From Isoperla grammatica (taxonomy: Eukaryota > Arthropoda > Insecta > Plecoptera > Perlodidae): a DNA stretch of 64,000 nucleotides. The notes under the pieces were generated by a model. The model did no database searches, was not told the origin of the DNA, and worked only from the letters and a program-made list of their open reading frames with translations. Positions within the stretch are counted from its first letter, which is position 1; every line of letters begins with the position of its first letter. Of this stretch, positions 22,812-36,552 are shown one piece after another. The stretch is from the NCBI GenBank assembly GCA_945910005.1, contig OX246747.1:14578746-14642745 (forward strand), written 5' to 3'. Both the position numbers and the translations under genes were made by a program.

Positions 22812-24079
22812 AAAAGAAACAAGAAACTTAATATATAATATAGTACTATATACTGACAATATATAGTATATACATGGTACTAATAATAAAGAATAAAGTT
22901 AACTACTTAACTAAACTAAAATAAAATTACATTAATCATATAGAGAGTTACGAAGCAAAGAGTAGGATGGTCTATTTGTGAGTGTACAGTCTTATGATAT
23001 AATGGAATAATTGCAAATAAGATTAAAATGGTTGATAGTTAAATGGCAATAGAAACAGCTCATGAATTAAGAAGAGAGACATGATGAGAACAATGATGTT
23101 ATACTGCATAAGTTCCAATGTATAGCGTAGAAGAGTGTGAAGTGCGGCCGCACAGGATAAGTGTACGGTTTATTACTGGTTGTAAGCCTAGGCGTTCTTT
23201 GAGGGACATACCAATTGTAGGCTCCTCACCTGAATCGGGTCACCAGGCCAGGGTAGTCGTCCTGATTCGTGAGGTTGTACTTTTTATTATCCGGACATAA
23301 CACAAAGATCTTACCATCTTGTGTCCAAACGTGCTTTTTGCCTGCAAGAGCAACACATTTCTGTACTAGACTTATCCTCTGACTTGTTAGGGATTCGGTT
23401 ACTGCAATGCTGGTTCCTTTGAGGTTTCTTTTTTGTCGCCAAATGTCGTTCCTGGTGGAGTAGCTGATGAATTTTACACAGTGCTTTTTTTCTTAAATAA
23501 AGTTAGCCGGTACGTTCGGTATAATATTTCATGTGACTGGCGTGGTATAGCTGGGGCCAGCCGCCGGAGGCAAATTCGCCGTAGGCGAAAAAATGTTGGG
23601 GTACTGCATTAAGATGGAAGATTACGTAGTGCTATAATTTACCTTCACCCGCTAGATGCCTCTGAAAATCACTTCTGAGCGGAGGGGAAATGTTACTGCG
23701 TGGTGGTGGGGATAGTTCTACTCGAGACGTCGACAAGAGAAGGTCTCGGCTGCTGTTCCGTTCCGTTCAGACGCGTAGTCGTTTGGCCAAGTCGCCCAAG
23801 GAATGAATGGAGAGCCCCCGCGGAGGTGCCTATTGTCACAGTCTCGAACTGCTGCCCGTCCTTATCCCGACTACTCGCTGGCTAGTCACGGCCGGGCGCA
23901 GAACAATTCAAACCTTTTCTTTTGTCTTGCTAGGTACTTTATTTACAACACGTTTTTCGTGAATCATATTAGTTTCGTTGCCGCATAGTGTTCGTGATTA
24001 GGTGTTGATCATGAGACTTTTTGACTTTTTGCTCTACGATGAAAACAACAGATTTAATCCAAATTCCAATACTCAATAC
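22812..24079. other. non-coding stretch, nothing firmly recognised
   Basis: No supportable gene. There is GC-richer sequence at 23690-23900 with only short, unconvincing open frames. Confidence 0.35.
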
Positions 24080-24292
24080 TGCATTGATGGTGATGGTGAT
24101 GATGATGATTGTGATGATAGTGATGATGAAGATGATGATATTTGGGCTTAGACGATGAGTGGGTGATGATCATGATGATGAAAAACCACCACATGACATC
24201 CATGCCCAAGGCAATTTCGAACCTGGAACGCAGATACCGCGGTTTACTAGACCAACGCCTAATCGACTGCGGCCAACTACACTGGCAAACTG
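24080..24292 (-). mobile_element. tRNA-headed SINE, second copy
   Basis: On the minus strand it starts gccagtgtagttggccg and has a degraded B box (GGTTCGAAATT). The body includes catgtggtgg and atcacccactcatcgtct, followed by an ATC/GAT-rich tail (24080-24140). The head and body match 4200-4405. Confidence 0.6.
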
Positions 24293-25196
24293 GCTAATGA
24301 CAAGTGGTTTACCATATGGTATTTTGTTGATGTAAGGCATAAGTTTATTTTTCACGTTCATACTTCATACTTAATATACATACATCAACACACTATAACT
24401 ATTATATAGATTGTAAAGTGTCATCATCTATCCCCCAAGCTGTTGCTCGGCAAGCCGGAGACGTAGGTTCGATTCCAAGACGAGTCAGGTAAGTAAAGAA
24501 AGAGATTCGAACCCACTTACAATATGGATATTCCGACCCAGGTAACAAATGCTGCGAAATGCGTAACATTTCTGTCACCTTGTATTTTTTTTTGTCACAG
24601 GCTGCCACCAACCCCCTCCTACAACTAGGTATTGGTCGTACAAACTTCGGTTACAAACATTTGACATGAATGTGTGCCAGAAGTTTGTTTCAAGTTGTAA
24701 CGATATATTCATCGCATAGCATCATCTCCACAACTAGGCTTGGTGTAAAAGTTGGTTCTAATTACAAGGTAATAATTTAATAAATGAAGACAAAGTTCCA
24801 GTTGAATAAAATAAGCATTCTTTATTTTAAATGTCTGTTTAAACTGCTGGTGAAGCGTTAGAGGTCAAGAGTGCAGTGGTATTTCTCACCGTGTCTAATT
24901 TAGAGCTTATATTGATCGGTTATGTAGTTCAATAATGAAACAATACTATTGTCTGTTATGAATATAAACTAGGTTATTCTCACGTATTTCTTGCCAAAAT
25001 AGTGATATGTTATTATTTCGATGTCTTTACATATCTTCGGACATTTACTACGTCTAAATTAAAACATCAATTAAAAAATCGATTATAGCTCACAAAAATA
25101 TACAGCAATATGCGAATGAGTATGCAAACACAATAGTATCCAAATACATTCTATACTACATGGCACTACACAAATCATAATAATAATTTAAAAAAA

Positions 25197-25240
<44 letters not shown>

Positions 25241-26185
25241 TAATAATACTTATACTTATACATCATTTAAATCAATGTTTAAATAGGTGATTACAGTTTA
25301 CCAAAATATACATCAATTTTTCAACACAAATTGTATACAATTTGGAAATATATTATAATACGTCGTGTTTCTACAACCTTATGAACATTCATAAAATAGC
25401 CATCAGCTCAAACTAAAGGTAAGCATGAACCATTGTTGTATTGTATGCGCAACAAGACAACCAGTCACGTGCTGTTGTACGGATAGTATTGGAGTGTCAA
25501 ATACTGAAGATAACATCCATATTCCAATCGCCGATATGGTAAATTGGTTACACAACCCTGTACCAGAGGTTTATAAAAGTTACAAAATATATAATTATAA
25601 TTTCTTGTTCGTTGATGGAATATCGCGGGTGTGAAGACATGTGCCGGTAAAGAGAATACATGTTTGTAAGCACACCATCGATAGAGTTGTAAAATTTGGC
25701 AATTATCCAAACAAATAGGTTTTACTGAGGGGACGAACTCAGCGAAGACGCACAAGTGGCGTAATTACGACGTCTGTACTCTTGTGCAACGCACATCACG
25801 AAGAGAGTACACACAACTTGTAGCAAAATCAACATGTACTACACTTGCCGTGTATGCTTTGGAATACAAAAGATTAAATACATTCTAACGCGAGGAGATC
25901 AAATGCACAAGACAACTTCAATTACTACGACGAATACAGGGTCATAGGAAACTATTGTGTTGCTATAGCTCCAGGCGTTCTGGATATCGGAGCCACGGGG
26001 GTGCCTGCCTGGGTTGTCATTGTGGTTACTGAAGATCACTGAATGGTGGAAACACTCCCACAAGACAAACTACCAAACAAATGCCGGGGTCTAAACAATA
26101 CAATTGGAGCAGTCCGCGCTAATATTGTTGTTGTCGGTCCTATGGAGCTAAGAGGCGTGAGTTCGAATCCCGTGTTTAAATCATT
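24293..26185. other. AT-rich stretch with an AAT microsatellite
   Basis: A short AAT array lies at 25199-25249. Two isolated tRNA B-box-like words (ggttcgattcc near 24467; gttcgaatccc near 26162) mark decayed tRNA-derived repeats. No gene is supported. Confidence 0.4.
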
Positions 26186-26228
26186 ATCATCTCATTCATT
26201 AATTATAATAATAATAATAATAATAATG

Positions 26229-26281
<53 letters not shown>

Positions 26282-26300
26282 TATAATAATAATAATAATG

Positions 26301-26352
<52 letters not shown>

Positions 26353-26695
26353 TAATATTAAAAATAAAAAAATAACAATAATAGTAATAATAATAATAAT
26401 AATGATGATAACAATAATTTTTCGTGGGATTACCCGTTCTAGAGTGCACACCAGCTTTACCTGATGTGTCCCTCTTCATATGCCTAACCAGGTTATTAGG
26501 GTGTGTTTATAGTTAGGAAGGAATGTCCGAGAGCTGCTGGTAGGACTCATTCCCAGCATTCGCCTTTACGACTGAGGAAGCCCTAGGAAAAAACCTTCAG
26601 TCATGACTGCCGGTGGCCGGAATCGAACCGGCGATCTCCCGAACTAGAGTCTCGCGTCTTACCGCTGAGTCGACTCATCGCCTCTTGGACAAATG
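26186..26695 (-). mobile_element. tRNA-derived SINE with a long TAA/ATT tail
   Basis: Read on the minus strand, a tRNA-like head (gactcagcggtaagacgc as A box, GGTTCGATTCC as B box) lies at about 26615-26690. A body follows, containing ttttttcctagggcttcctc. The 3' tail is a trinucleotide array of more than 200 bp (26196-26411). This is a SINE and not a working tRNA gene, because the acceptor arms do not pair and the head runs into a SINE body. Confidence 0.65.
26196..26411. repeat. TAA trinucleotide microsatellite
   Basis: A near-pure TAA/AAT array of about 215 bp with a few TGA-type interruptions. Long isoleucine or asparagine frames through it are artefacts. Confidence 0.95.
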
Positions 26696-27079
26696 CTACA
26701 ACAATGTAATTGTTCATAGCTTTGTTGTGATCTTATAGGTAACGTTCGCGCAAGTGTGATATTTATTGGCATAATAAATAATTACTGATTATTTATTGAA
26801 TGTCATAAACTGCAATCGCAGCTGTCAATACATTTTCAGTGCGATGCGATTGTTGAATAGAATTGTACAATAGAATCATACATTTACTGGAAACTCACAC
26901 AAGTGTATTGCACTAGGTAGGCCAACCGAGTTCTCAAACAAGGACAGCCAATCAAAGATAGTATTGGGAAACAATTATTGCGAGGTCGGATTGGAACTCT
27001 TTTTTCTACGTATTTACAAAGCAAATTTATAATATTATAAACAAACATATTCTTGATATTTAAACATGTAATGTACACA

Positions 27080-27310
27080 ATAGGGAATGTTCCACATTTC
27101 CCGATATTGGTTCCATCATGCGAAATAGATAGATAGGCCCGTATCTACAAATACCGGCAACATACTTTCCCCATTTCAAAATGTCACAGTTCGATTTTTA
27201 TAACGTTACCAAGTTTGACATGTTGCCTTTCCCGGACTTATCGTGAAACGAATGGTTACGTCATAACTGACTAAACATCACTGTTTATGAATGAATTTGC
27301 CAATCAACAA
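27080..27310. repeat. dispersed repeat, copy 2 (see 1145-1380)
   Basis: Same family and orientation as 1145-1380, about 80-85 % alike by eye. Confidence 0.6.
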
Positions 27311-29676
27311 TTCACACTTCCTTAGTAACAATAATGTAGAAGTAGTGCTAGTTTTGAACATTTGCCCCTCCCCCCCCCCCCCCCCCCCCTTCATTCGATG
27401 TCTACACCCCCGGGATTCGAAATAGTACCCCCGGGAACCAAATTCTGAAATCAACACCGATTATGCTTCAATCTACAGACATAGAATCTGCATCTTTCTG
27501 ATCTTACTTCTATTGATAAATGAGAATGTTCGCAATCATGATTTTATCGGCAATATACACGCCATCCCATGTGGTAAATATGGGGGGGGGGGGGTCCTAT
27601 TTCGGGTTATAGAAATTATTCGGACTTCCTTATGGATCCCTTCCCGTCCGTGTGTCTCGTACGTTAGGGCACCGGTGCTAAGTGTGTCAGTTACTTAGAG
27701 ACGTGGGTTCGAATCACACCTAACGTAAGCCTACGTGTTTTTTGTAATTATACTTGTAATCACTTTGTATAATCTCTATAAAGCCTCATAGTCTCGAATA
27801 CCATAATTGTAATAACAGATATGTAAAGCAACAATAATCAATACGTATCATTATCTTCATGAATCTCCACCCCATTCGATATTGGTTCTCGTACAAAATC
27901 TAAAGCGAATGGCCACAACAAATGTCTTTAGGATCGAAACATATGTCAGTCCTACTGTTTCGCGTTTAGCAGACCTCCATGAGCAAGAAGGGTAGCTATG
28001 GAAAGGAATGTGGTTGTTTTGTTTGGGGAGCGGCTACAGCCAGCCAGGCAGCCAGCCAGGCGCCCGACCGGCACGGTAGGGGAAGTGACTGCCATGCTTC
28101 AACTAGTGAACGAAAACTCCACGGCAGCATCTATCAGTACAAATCACGCGATATTGTAGACGCAACTGTGGCTTACCTAATTAAGATATCGCATTGAAAT
28201 TTTAAAACTTAGTTATTTAGATCATGCTTAAGATCCACAGTTTTTTTAATTTTTCAGTTTAGGTTCCGTGTGAATTTTCAAATTTGAATAATAAAAAAAA
28301 ATAATAGTTATCACATTTGTGAAAATGTAAAAAGCTATAAACCTGATGACATCTGTTTTCTATACACAGAAAAAACTGCATTGAAATAGAGGCTATAGTT
28401 TAGAAATTATAGCGCATTCCCTAAGACCCTGTAAACAAGCCTGGTATCCTTCCCCCTTAAGTTTGATGGCCAAAAACGCATTTTTAAGGCGGATTTGTAT
28501 CGTAGATATCGACGTAATATGAAGCTTATGTTGCACAGCTCATGACTGGGATTAGATCCTGTGTCCACACGATCGAGCAGCGTCCGCAGAAAACATAAAA
28601 TATCTTTTTTTTTAAACGTGCCAATAGTGATGGTTTCATTGTTATAAGACGGAAACTAAAATTATTTTTTCAGCCCCCCCCCCCCTCATGTTGAATCCGC
28701 CCCTGTTTAACGTGACCCATACACGAGACGTGCATTTACTCACTACAAACTTAATAGTTAATATTTGTTTTAAAATAATTTATAGCTCACCATCATCAAT
28801 GATATCATTGATATCGAATGCAAAGCAATTTCCAAACATGACTCATAGTCGTGTTCTCGTCAACAACACGTCGGTCTCTTGCTCTGTTTCGGGTATAGGT
28901 GGCGAGGTGACGACCCAAGAAGTTATTTTTCGGTTTATTTTTATTTTTTACGACGACATCTCCACTCGTCAACAGAGAGGAATCTAACCCTGCCACACAC
29001 AACTTACAATCCCTTGACCACCGATCTCCCCCCCCCCCCCCCCCCCTCCCTCCCCCAACACAACCCAATCGTTGTCTGTAAATTGAAAAGGCGCTTTCAA
29101 GGAAAACAGAAAATTAAGAATGGGTACATTCTCTTTTGCGGTTCCCAGAAGCTACTCTTGACAGTTGACATTTTAGTCAAAACAACCCTAATTATCTTTC
29201 CTTAGAACTGATGACCCAAATAATAGAAAAGATTACTGTAGTGAGTGGTCGCCAAGAGTCTAAAAATAAGTGATTTACTACAATATGTCACACCCATGTC
29301 ACCAGCAGGTGGCAACATTCTTATATTTCAATGAAACATATTTTGCAGTCACAAGCCTGTCACACTGCACAATTCAAAGTTATTCACGCGCTTCAAGGCT
29401 AATCGTAGCGTACCGGCTATAGTGTGACTTTATTGCCTTTTACCGGTACGCCTCTTGTGTTAGCCGGTACGCGTACCGGCTCGTACCGGCCGAAAAAAAG
29501 CCCTGATTTTACAATTATTGGTCTAAGGGGGCAGACTCCGTGGTTTGTGCTGGGCTCCCTAGATCCTACTCGATGGGATCAATCAATATCCAGGGGAGAC
29601 AGTGTAAAGTTTAGCCGTAAGTGATTGTTTATTGTTTCAATTGCGAGTTTGGTTGTATCCTCTTTATCCGTTTCAG
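27311..29676. other. non-coding stretch with C and G homopolymer runs
   Basis: C runs lie at 27370-27389 and 29028-29046 and a G run lies near 27583-27592. The word gggttcgaatc near 27707 is a tRNA-type B box without a head. The right terminus of a DNA element (gaatccgcccctg, near 28695-28707) and another (cggccgaaaaaaagccctga, near 29487-29506) appear without partners. No gene is supported. Confidence 0.4.
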
Positions 29677-29866
29677 GAATACCATGAATGATGAGTAATA
29701 GTAGGAATACCATGAATAATGAGTAATAGTAGGAATACCATGAGTAATGAGTAATAGTAGGAATACCATGAATAATGAGTAATAGTAGGAATACCATGAA
29801 TAATGAGTAATAGTAGGAATACCATGAGTAATGAGTAATAGTAGGAATACCATGAATAATGAGTAG
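29677..29866. repeat. 27-bp minisatellite, about seven units
   Basis: The unit is about accatgaataatgagtaat plus agtaggaat. Units alternate between gaataatgag and gagtaatgag. Similar single units occur at 32551-32577, so the array grew inside one copy of the repeat described at 29867-30350. Frames through it (repeated HYSWYSYYYS) are artefacts. Confidence 0.85.
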
Positions 29867-30350
29867 CTAAGCTCCTCAGTCTGTCATTGCACATTCTGTT
29901 ACGTAAATAAGTTTTGAGTCAGCATAAACATGAAAAAGTTCTCTCGCACGCAGCGCTCGATGATGGGATGGTCAGGCCTATTTTGCATAATTAGAGTTCT
30001 GGGAAAATAGCAGTAATTTTTTCATTTCGTAGCAAAAAAATCCAAAACACACCAAAAACAGGAAAATCACTACAAAAATCATTTCAATTGAAATGGACTA
30101 TGGAGTATAGCCGAGTGCATACATTTGTTAATTTAATATAATATGTAGAGTACAATGATTTTAATTAATGGCTTAATGGCAGGGTTGAATGAGAGAATAG
30201 CACACGTTTCAATGGTGCTCTTGTTTCATGCCAGTACGACGGTCTGTGAGGACAAGGTTATATGAACTGAAAAGCGCTCTGCATCCTCCACACTATTCAC
30301 AGGAGCCCAAATTGTTTGTAGGGAAGCATCAGCAAACTTTTTTTTTCCCT
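29867..30350. repeat. repeat block A, matched by block B at 32551-33836
   Basis: Matching words include tctctcgcacgcagcgctcga, gagttctgggaaaatagcag, aggaaaatcactacaaaaatc and aaaagcgctctgcatcctcc. They recur in the same order in block B, which is split by an element at 32774-33433 and a TTTA array at 33620-33651. On the minus strand the distal part of each block encodes IWAPVNSVEDAERFS, resembling the ERSFS box of hAT-type transposase C termini. Confidence 0.65.
30250..30345 (-). pseudogene. hAT-type transposase C-terminal remnant (block A)
   Basis: The minus-strand frame contains TIWAPVNSVEDAERFS. The ...P..S.E..RFS pattern fits the dimerisation region of hAT-like transposases. It is short and broken on both sides. 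The sister copy is at 33700-33836. Confidence 0.4.
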
Positions 30351-30925
30351 CTCATTTTGTTCTGGCTAGAAGAACGCTCTGGAAGTTAACAGATGCGGAT
30401 GGTCTATAAAGTTTGATGGAGTTCTTGTCTATTGGTTTGAAGTAGTGAATTTCCCTGGTGTTCGGAATAGTTGAAACATTGTCATAGCTAGACATTAAAA
30501 AATTCTCTTCTTTTTCAACCATTATGAATGTCACAAAAGAAAGAAAACATCTCTTTGATTTTAGTGGTGCAGGAATCAAACATTGCAAGTGGTGTAACAA
30601 TGAGTTGATCCTGCAAAGAGGCTTTTGTTACTAGTAGTCTCTTGACGGTCCCACCAATCCCATCGCAAGGTCATTTGCCATGACTGGTGGCAAAAAAGTG
30701 CCACTCGGCCATTAGTCCATAGTCTGTGACTTTCGTCTAAGACTTTCGTAATGTGTGGGGCAAAGGATTACAATTAATTTAAGATGACTCGTTGAAAAGT
30801 GTACACTGCTGTTGTGGAGTGTTAGTGATAATCACCTTATGCACATACTTTTTGACTTTAGTTCACCGTTATCATCTTTCGAGTATAATACAAATGGATG
30901 GAGGGTCGCTTGAGCAGCCCAGTGA

Positions 30926-31740
30926 TACGTTTGTATTTCATCCTTTACAACGAACGTGAAGTTTTCTGAAAAATCACCGCTTATTATGCATTCGTCACTT
31001 TCTTAGTTTTCTTTTTTGTCTTTCAGAAGTAATTTTTGACCAAAATGGGGCGGGTCTAGGGTACCAGCCTATCTATAGTAAGCTACTTCGGTAGCCGAAT
31101 GGTCAGCCCTAGCTCTGGGCTGTGTACTCGGACCCGTCTCTTCTACGAGCTGTCAATTTATTTTATTTTCACTCTCTCCCTCCACTCACCCACTTCACTT
31201 CTCCGGTAGGCCTAACGCACTGTCTGTCTTTTCGCATTGTAAGCGATGCTGTAACAGCGCCAGGGGAAAGTCCCACACCAGTCATGTTTTCATTCACTGT
31301 TTTGTTGAAACCCATATTGGAAGTGGAAATTGCATCCGCTGCTGCCATATGTCGATTCTTGTTGCTTGATTGGTATTTGGGCTGAACGTCTCATATTTTT
31401 GCAACTTGGCTAATCGAGACGATGAATGGGTGAAATATGAAGATGAAATTGGGGGCTCTTTGGACGAAAGGGGCAAGTAGGAGGGCGCGTGAGGAAAGGG
31501 GAAAGGGGAGGGGGGAGGTGTGGACTGCACTTCGTCTGACTTCTCCTCCTCGACCAGTCCGGCTTGGGTGGCCCTACCAGAAGCATACGCTTCCGCCGGC
31601 ATAGCTCTCGGGATCAACAAAGCACGCAAACCTGCCCACCACGATAAGGTGGCAGTTGTTGGGCAGGTCGATTCTTGTTTCAGAGACAATTTATGTATCT
31701 TTATTACACTTAAGTTGCCACATCATGTGGTGTAGGCTTT
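30926..31740. repeat. repeat block C, interrupted by a SINE; sister at 39690-40215
   Basis: From cagtgatacgtttg onward this block matches 39690-40215 nearly base for base, including ctacttcggtagccgaatgg and gtgtactcggacccgtctc. The match stops at 31363 and resumes at 31667, the positions of the SINE. The first 100 bp is coding sequence (minus strand) of the gene family at 38449-39800. Confidence 0.8.
31364..31666 (-). mobile_element. SINE, minus orientation, with empty-site paralogue
   Basis: The 13-bp word gtcgattcttgtt flanks the element (31351-31363, 31667-31679). The paralogous block at 40144-40156 has a single copy (gtcggttcttgtt) and no SINE. The 5' end on the minus strand (cctgcccaac, then ccaccttatcgtggtgggca) and the 3' tail of the tail-type cgtctc...attg match the SINE at 50418-50802. 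Confidence 0.85.
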
Positions 31741-32318
31741 TATTGGAATAAATAATAATAATTATAATGTCTTCATTTCATGGAAGGAAATGGGCTAATT
31801 TAAGCCGCCATGGCTTCTCTTGCAACTGACTCCAACTGAATCAGTTGTTCAAGAAAGAGCATTAGTTCACAGAAAAGAGTTTTGAGTAAATCACAGAAAA
31901 CTGTCTCAATCTTAAAAAAATTATATAAAAATTAATTTAAGCGTACACAAAATTAAGTCATAGTAATTGTCATATAATTATGAAAAATAAAATACAAAGA
32001 CCTAAAAAGACAAAGACAAAGACCTTTAAATAAAATTTAAAGACCTTTATGTGAGGTCATAAACCTTGTGGACTAATGCCCTTTCTTGAACAAATGAAAT
32101 TTTGTATACCTACTTTATTGTACAAGTTGAAATTAATAATGGAAAATTAATGAATGTATTGTTTTTTTATAATATAAATGTTACATTAACATTAGTAAGG
32201 CTTGAGTAAATAATAGATAAAATTAAGATTCATGCCAGGAATAAGTAAAATTAAAGGAAATAAAGAATGATCGAATCATTTTTTAAGAATGATTTTTATG
32301 GTTCTACTTCCAACTACT
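31741..32318. other. AT-rich stretch, nothing recognised
   Basis: No coding signal. A short aagacctt/aaagac repeat lies near 31995-32045. Confidence 0.4.
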
Positions 32319-32546
32319 TCAATCATCTTCAACGCTGGCAGTAGTTTTCCAGGCCAGTATCTCATTGTAAAACTCCATGGCTTCTTCTGGAATGTACTGC
32401 ATCAGCTTTCGAATATCTTCCATTTGTTTTATGTTTATGGGATTTTGCTCGTCTGGGTAAGCTTTATTTTCCGGAAGAAGTACAATCAAACCTGATTGAG
32501 CTCTAGATACAATCAAGTCAAATGTGTGTACTTCGAGGCCACTACT
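32319..32546 (-). pseudogene. transposon-associated protein C-terminal fragment
   Basis: The minus-strand frame runs from about 32546 to a stop at 32319. It contains IKQMEDIRKLMQYIPEEA and FYNEILAWKTT. The composition is typical of a folded protein end and the pattern (YIP.E...FY..IL.W) recurs in uncharacterised invertebrate transposon proteins. It abuts the minisatellite-type unit at 32551, so its 5' part is missing. Confidence 0.4.
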
Positions 32547-32550
32547 GATT

Positions 32551-33620
32551 AGTAGGAATACCATGAATAATGAGTAGCTAAGCTACTCAGTCTGTCGTTG
32601 CACATTCTGTTACGTAAATAAGTTTTGAGTCGGCGTAAAAATAACAAGTTCTCTCGCACGCAGCGCTCGATGATGGGATTGTCAGGCCTATTACGCATTA
32701 TTAGAGTTCTGGGAAAATAGCAGTTATTTTTTCATTTTATAGCAAAAATAAAATCCAAAATAACACTTTATAGCAGGGGTCAGCAACTAAATTGTGTATA
32801 GTGCCGCCTACCAGTTCTGCGTAATGTACATGAGGCCACAGGTCCGGGCCACTTCTAGTGCGAGAAATTACACCCCTGTTCTCGGGCCAATTTGTTGGGC
32901 TCGCGTCTGTACAAGATATGCTTAGAACGTCCTGCAAGTGGTTATCGGTGATTTGTTAATCTAGGTTTTTACCTGATATTGTTCAAATGTACGTAGATCC
33001 CACCATAACACACATGTGGATCGCAACTTGACTTAATCCTCGATAGTTCTGTTTTGAATCTTTTGATACATATTTTGCCTAAAACATGTGTGGGCGTGTC
33101 CAGCAGCAGACTTCAGTGGCGAACAGCAAATCATAATTTTCGCGTTAACGTTATCCAAGAATTCGCTGAACTCTCAGTATTCGGTACTGTAGAGACGAGC
33201 GCTTTTATAAAATTGATTAATTTGAACAACGTATCCACACATGTGTCTACTTATATGTCTAATCACGGTAATGGTTGATGTTTAAAATATTTACTTGAAT
33301 TTTTCTAGCAGTGGTGGAAACTAGGAATAATAATTGCAATTTCCTTATAAATAAATAAATTAGTGGAGGGCCACAAAAATTAGCCCCGCTTGGCCCCGTA
33401 CATGGCCCGTGGGCCGCCTGTTGCCGACCCCTGCTTTCTTTTCTATATAGCAAAAAGGGAAAAATAGACCAATAACAGGAAAATCACTACAAAAATCATT
33501 TTCATTGAAATGGAGTATAGCCGAGTGCATACATTTATTAATTTAATATATGTAGAGTACAATGATTTTAATTAATTGCTTAATGGCAGGGTTGAGTGAG
33601 AGAATAGCACACGTTTCAAT

Positions 33621-33652
<32 letters not shown>

Positions 33653-33836
33653 TGTCTATCCTATTCAGTTATAAAAACTGATTTACAAAGGTGCTCTTGT
33701 TTCATGCGAGTACGACGGTCTGTGAGGATAAGGTTATACGAACTGAAAAGCGCTCTGCATCCTCCACACTATTCACAGGAGCCCAAATTGTTTGTAGGGA
33801 AGCATCAGCAAACTTTTGTTTTTTCTCTCATCTCTC
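32551..33836. repeat. repeat block B
   Basis: Sister of block A (29867-30350). It is interrupted by the hAT-type element at 32774-33433 and by an ATTT array at 33620-33651, neither of which is present in block A. Confidence 0.65.
32774..33433. mobile_element. hAT-like non-autonomous element with CAGGGGTCGGCAAC ends
   Basis: The left end is CAGGGGTCAGCAAC and the right end, reversed, is CAGGGGTCGGCAAC. The subterminal sequence tggcccgtgggccgcc near the right end is typical of this hAT MITE group. Flanks are ctttatag on the left and ctttcttt on the right, so the duplication is degraded or the border is off by a few bases. It is absent from the sister block A. Confidence 0.7.
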
Positions 33837-33960
33837 AAGAGCAGCCGAAGGATGTTCAAATTGCCGTCTTTGACTCCATTTATTAATTGACAATAAAAAT
33901 ACAGATAGCCTTCAATGAAACTATCTTCAGAGATGTTGTGGAAAGCAGGCATCTTGTTTT
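33700..33960 (-). pseudogene. transposase-like remnant (block B)
   Basis: The minus-strand frames include FHNISEDSFIEGYLYFY and, next to it, the sister of IWAPVNSVEDAERFS at 30250-30345. Frames change between these parts, so it is not functional. hAT-like is the best guess. Confidence 0.35.
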
Positions 33961-35094
33961 TTAATTTTTTAATTATTTCCACGTTTGGGGTTGGTTGCTG
34001 CCCAGCAATGGCTGTTACACCCCTGATTAGCGGGAACAATCCAGGTGGACCTGTTTGGCCGGGCTTAGCATCCAGTCGGGGTGGGCGTGGGTAGATTTGT
34101 TGCAGTGTGAAGATTGAGTAGGATGGGCGCCACGTAATTGAGTTTGTTGTCGGGAAACCAATTACACAAGAAATCCGACTTAGCATATGATTTAGTAATA
34201 TATTCTGCAGCTGTCAGATCTATATAGTAGGTACCAAAATTAACAATGAACATATAGTAAGTACCACAACATTAAAACAAAGATAACAATATTATAGTCT
34301 CCTACTTTTCTCACAAACTACATACGTAATGCTAGGTTGTTTCTTTATATTAATGCAAACAAAGGTAAATTAAGATCTCTCGTTATTGTAACTGCAATTA
34401 TAAGGCGACCGTGAAGTGACGTATCGTATGATTTTTGTTTTGTTTGACGTAGTGACGCGGTAGTTCCGCTACAGTAGGGGCTAATTGGTCGCCCAAAGAA
34501 GTGCTGGTCTTCTGTTGTTAGCACTGTGTTCAGTGTAGGCCAATGTGCCATACACACCAAACTTGATCGTATCGATACTGTGATAGGTCTTACCTTCTTC
34601 AATTGACCGGTGAAGTAAGCGGCGGCTGCATCTACGTGAAAAATCTCATTAATTAATCCGATAATAATATTGTTCACTATGTAAATATAGAATTCAAACG
34701 GTTTGAAATAACTTATAATTTACACAGGTCTGTACGAGTCCTCGTATATTCCTTCTCGTAGGTTACCGCAACCCCACAGCGTCCTGTTCTCGTCAGGGTT
34801 CGACAGAGACTGGCCCGGGTTGTTCTTGTCATTCTACGTACGCACAGATGTTGTATCGGTTATATCGTTTTGCACTTTGTTCTTATGCATGTTGAAGACG
34901 TTTATAATTCGTGACGCAAAACCTGGCGTCACATGGCGAGGTTGAAACATGTGTGGGCTGTGCACATTCTTTTAGAGAAGCAGTGCTCTAATGGTTCTAG
35001 TCCTATCATCTACTTGATAGAATATTCTAGAAGTACATACGGTTGGTAACGCGCAGAAGGGAGATTTAAATCTACTATACTATACTAATACTAT
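33961..35094. other. non-coding stretch, nothing firmly recognised
   Basis: Only short open frames without recognisable domains. Bases 35095-35102 are the left target duplication of the next element. Confidence 0.35.
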
Positions 35095-35102
35095 ACTGTA
35101 AT

Positions 35103-36544
<1,442 letters not shown>

Positions 36545-36552
36545 ACTGTAAT

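Noticed and set aside
26043..26479. Open frames of about 100 residues on both strands, mostly isoleucine or tyrosine/asparagine
   Set aside because: They run through the TAA microsatellite, which is open in several frames by composition.
26610..26695. Possible tRNA gene on the minus strand
   Set aside because: A and B boxes are present, but the arms do not pair and the head runs into a SINE body with a microsatellite tail.
29579..29894. Three overlapping frames with HYSWYSYYYS repeats
   Set aside because: Translations of the 27-bp minisatellite.
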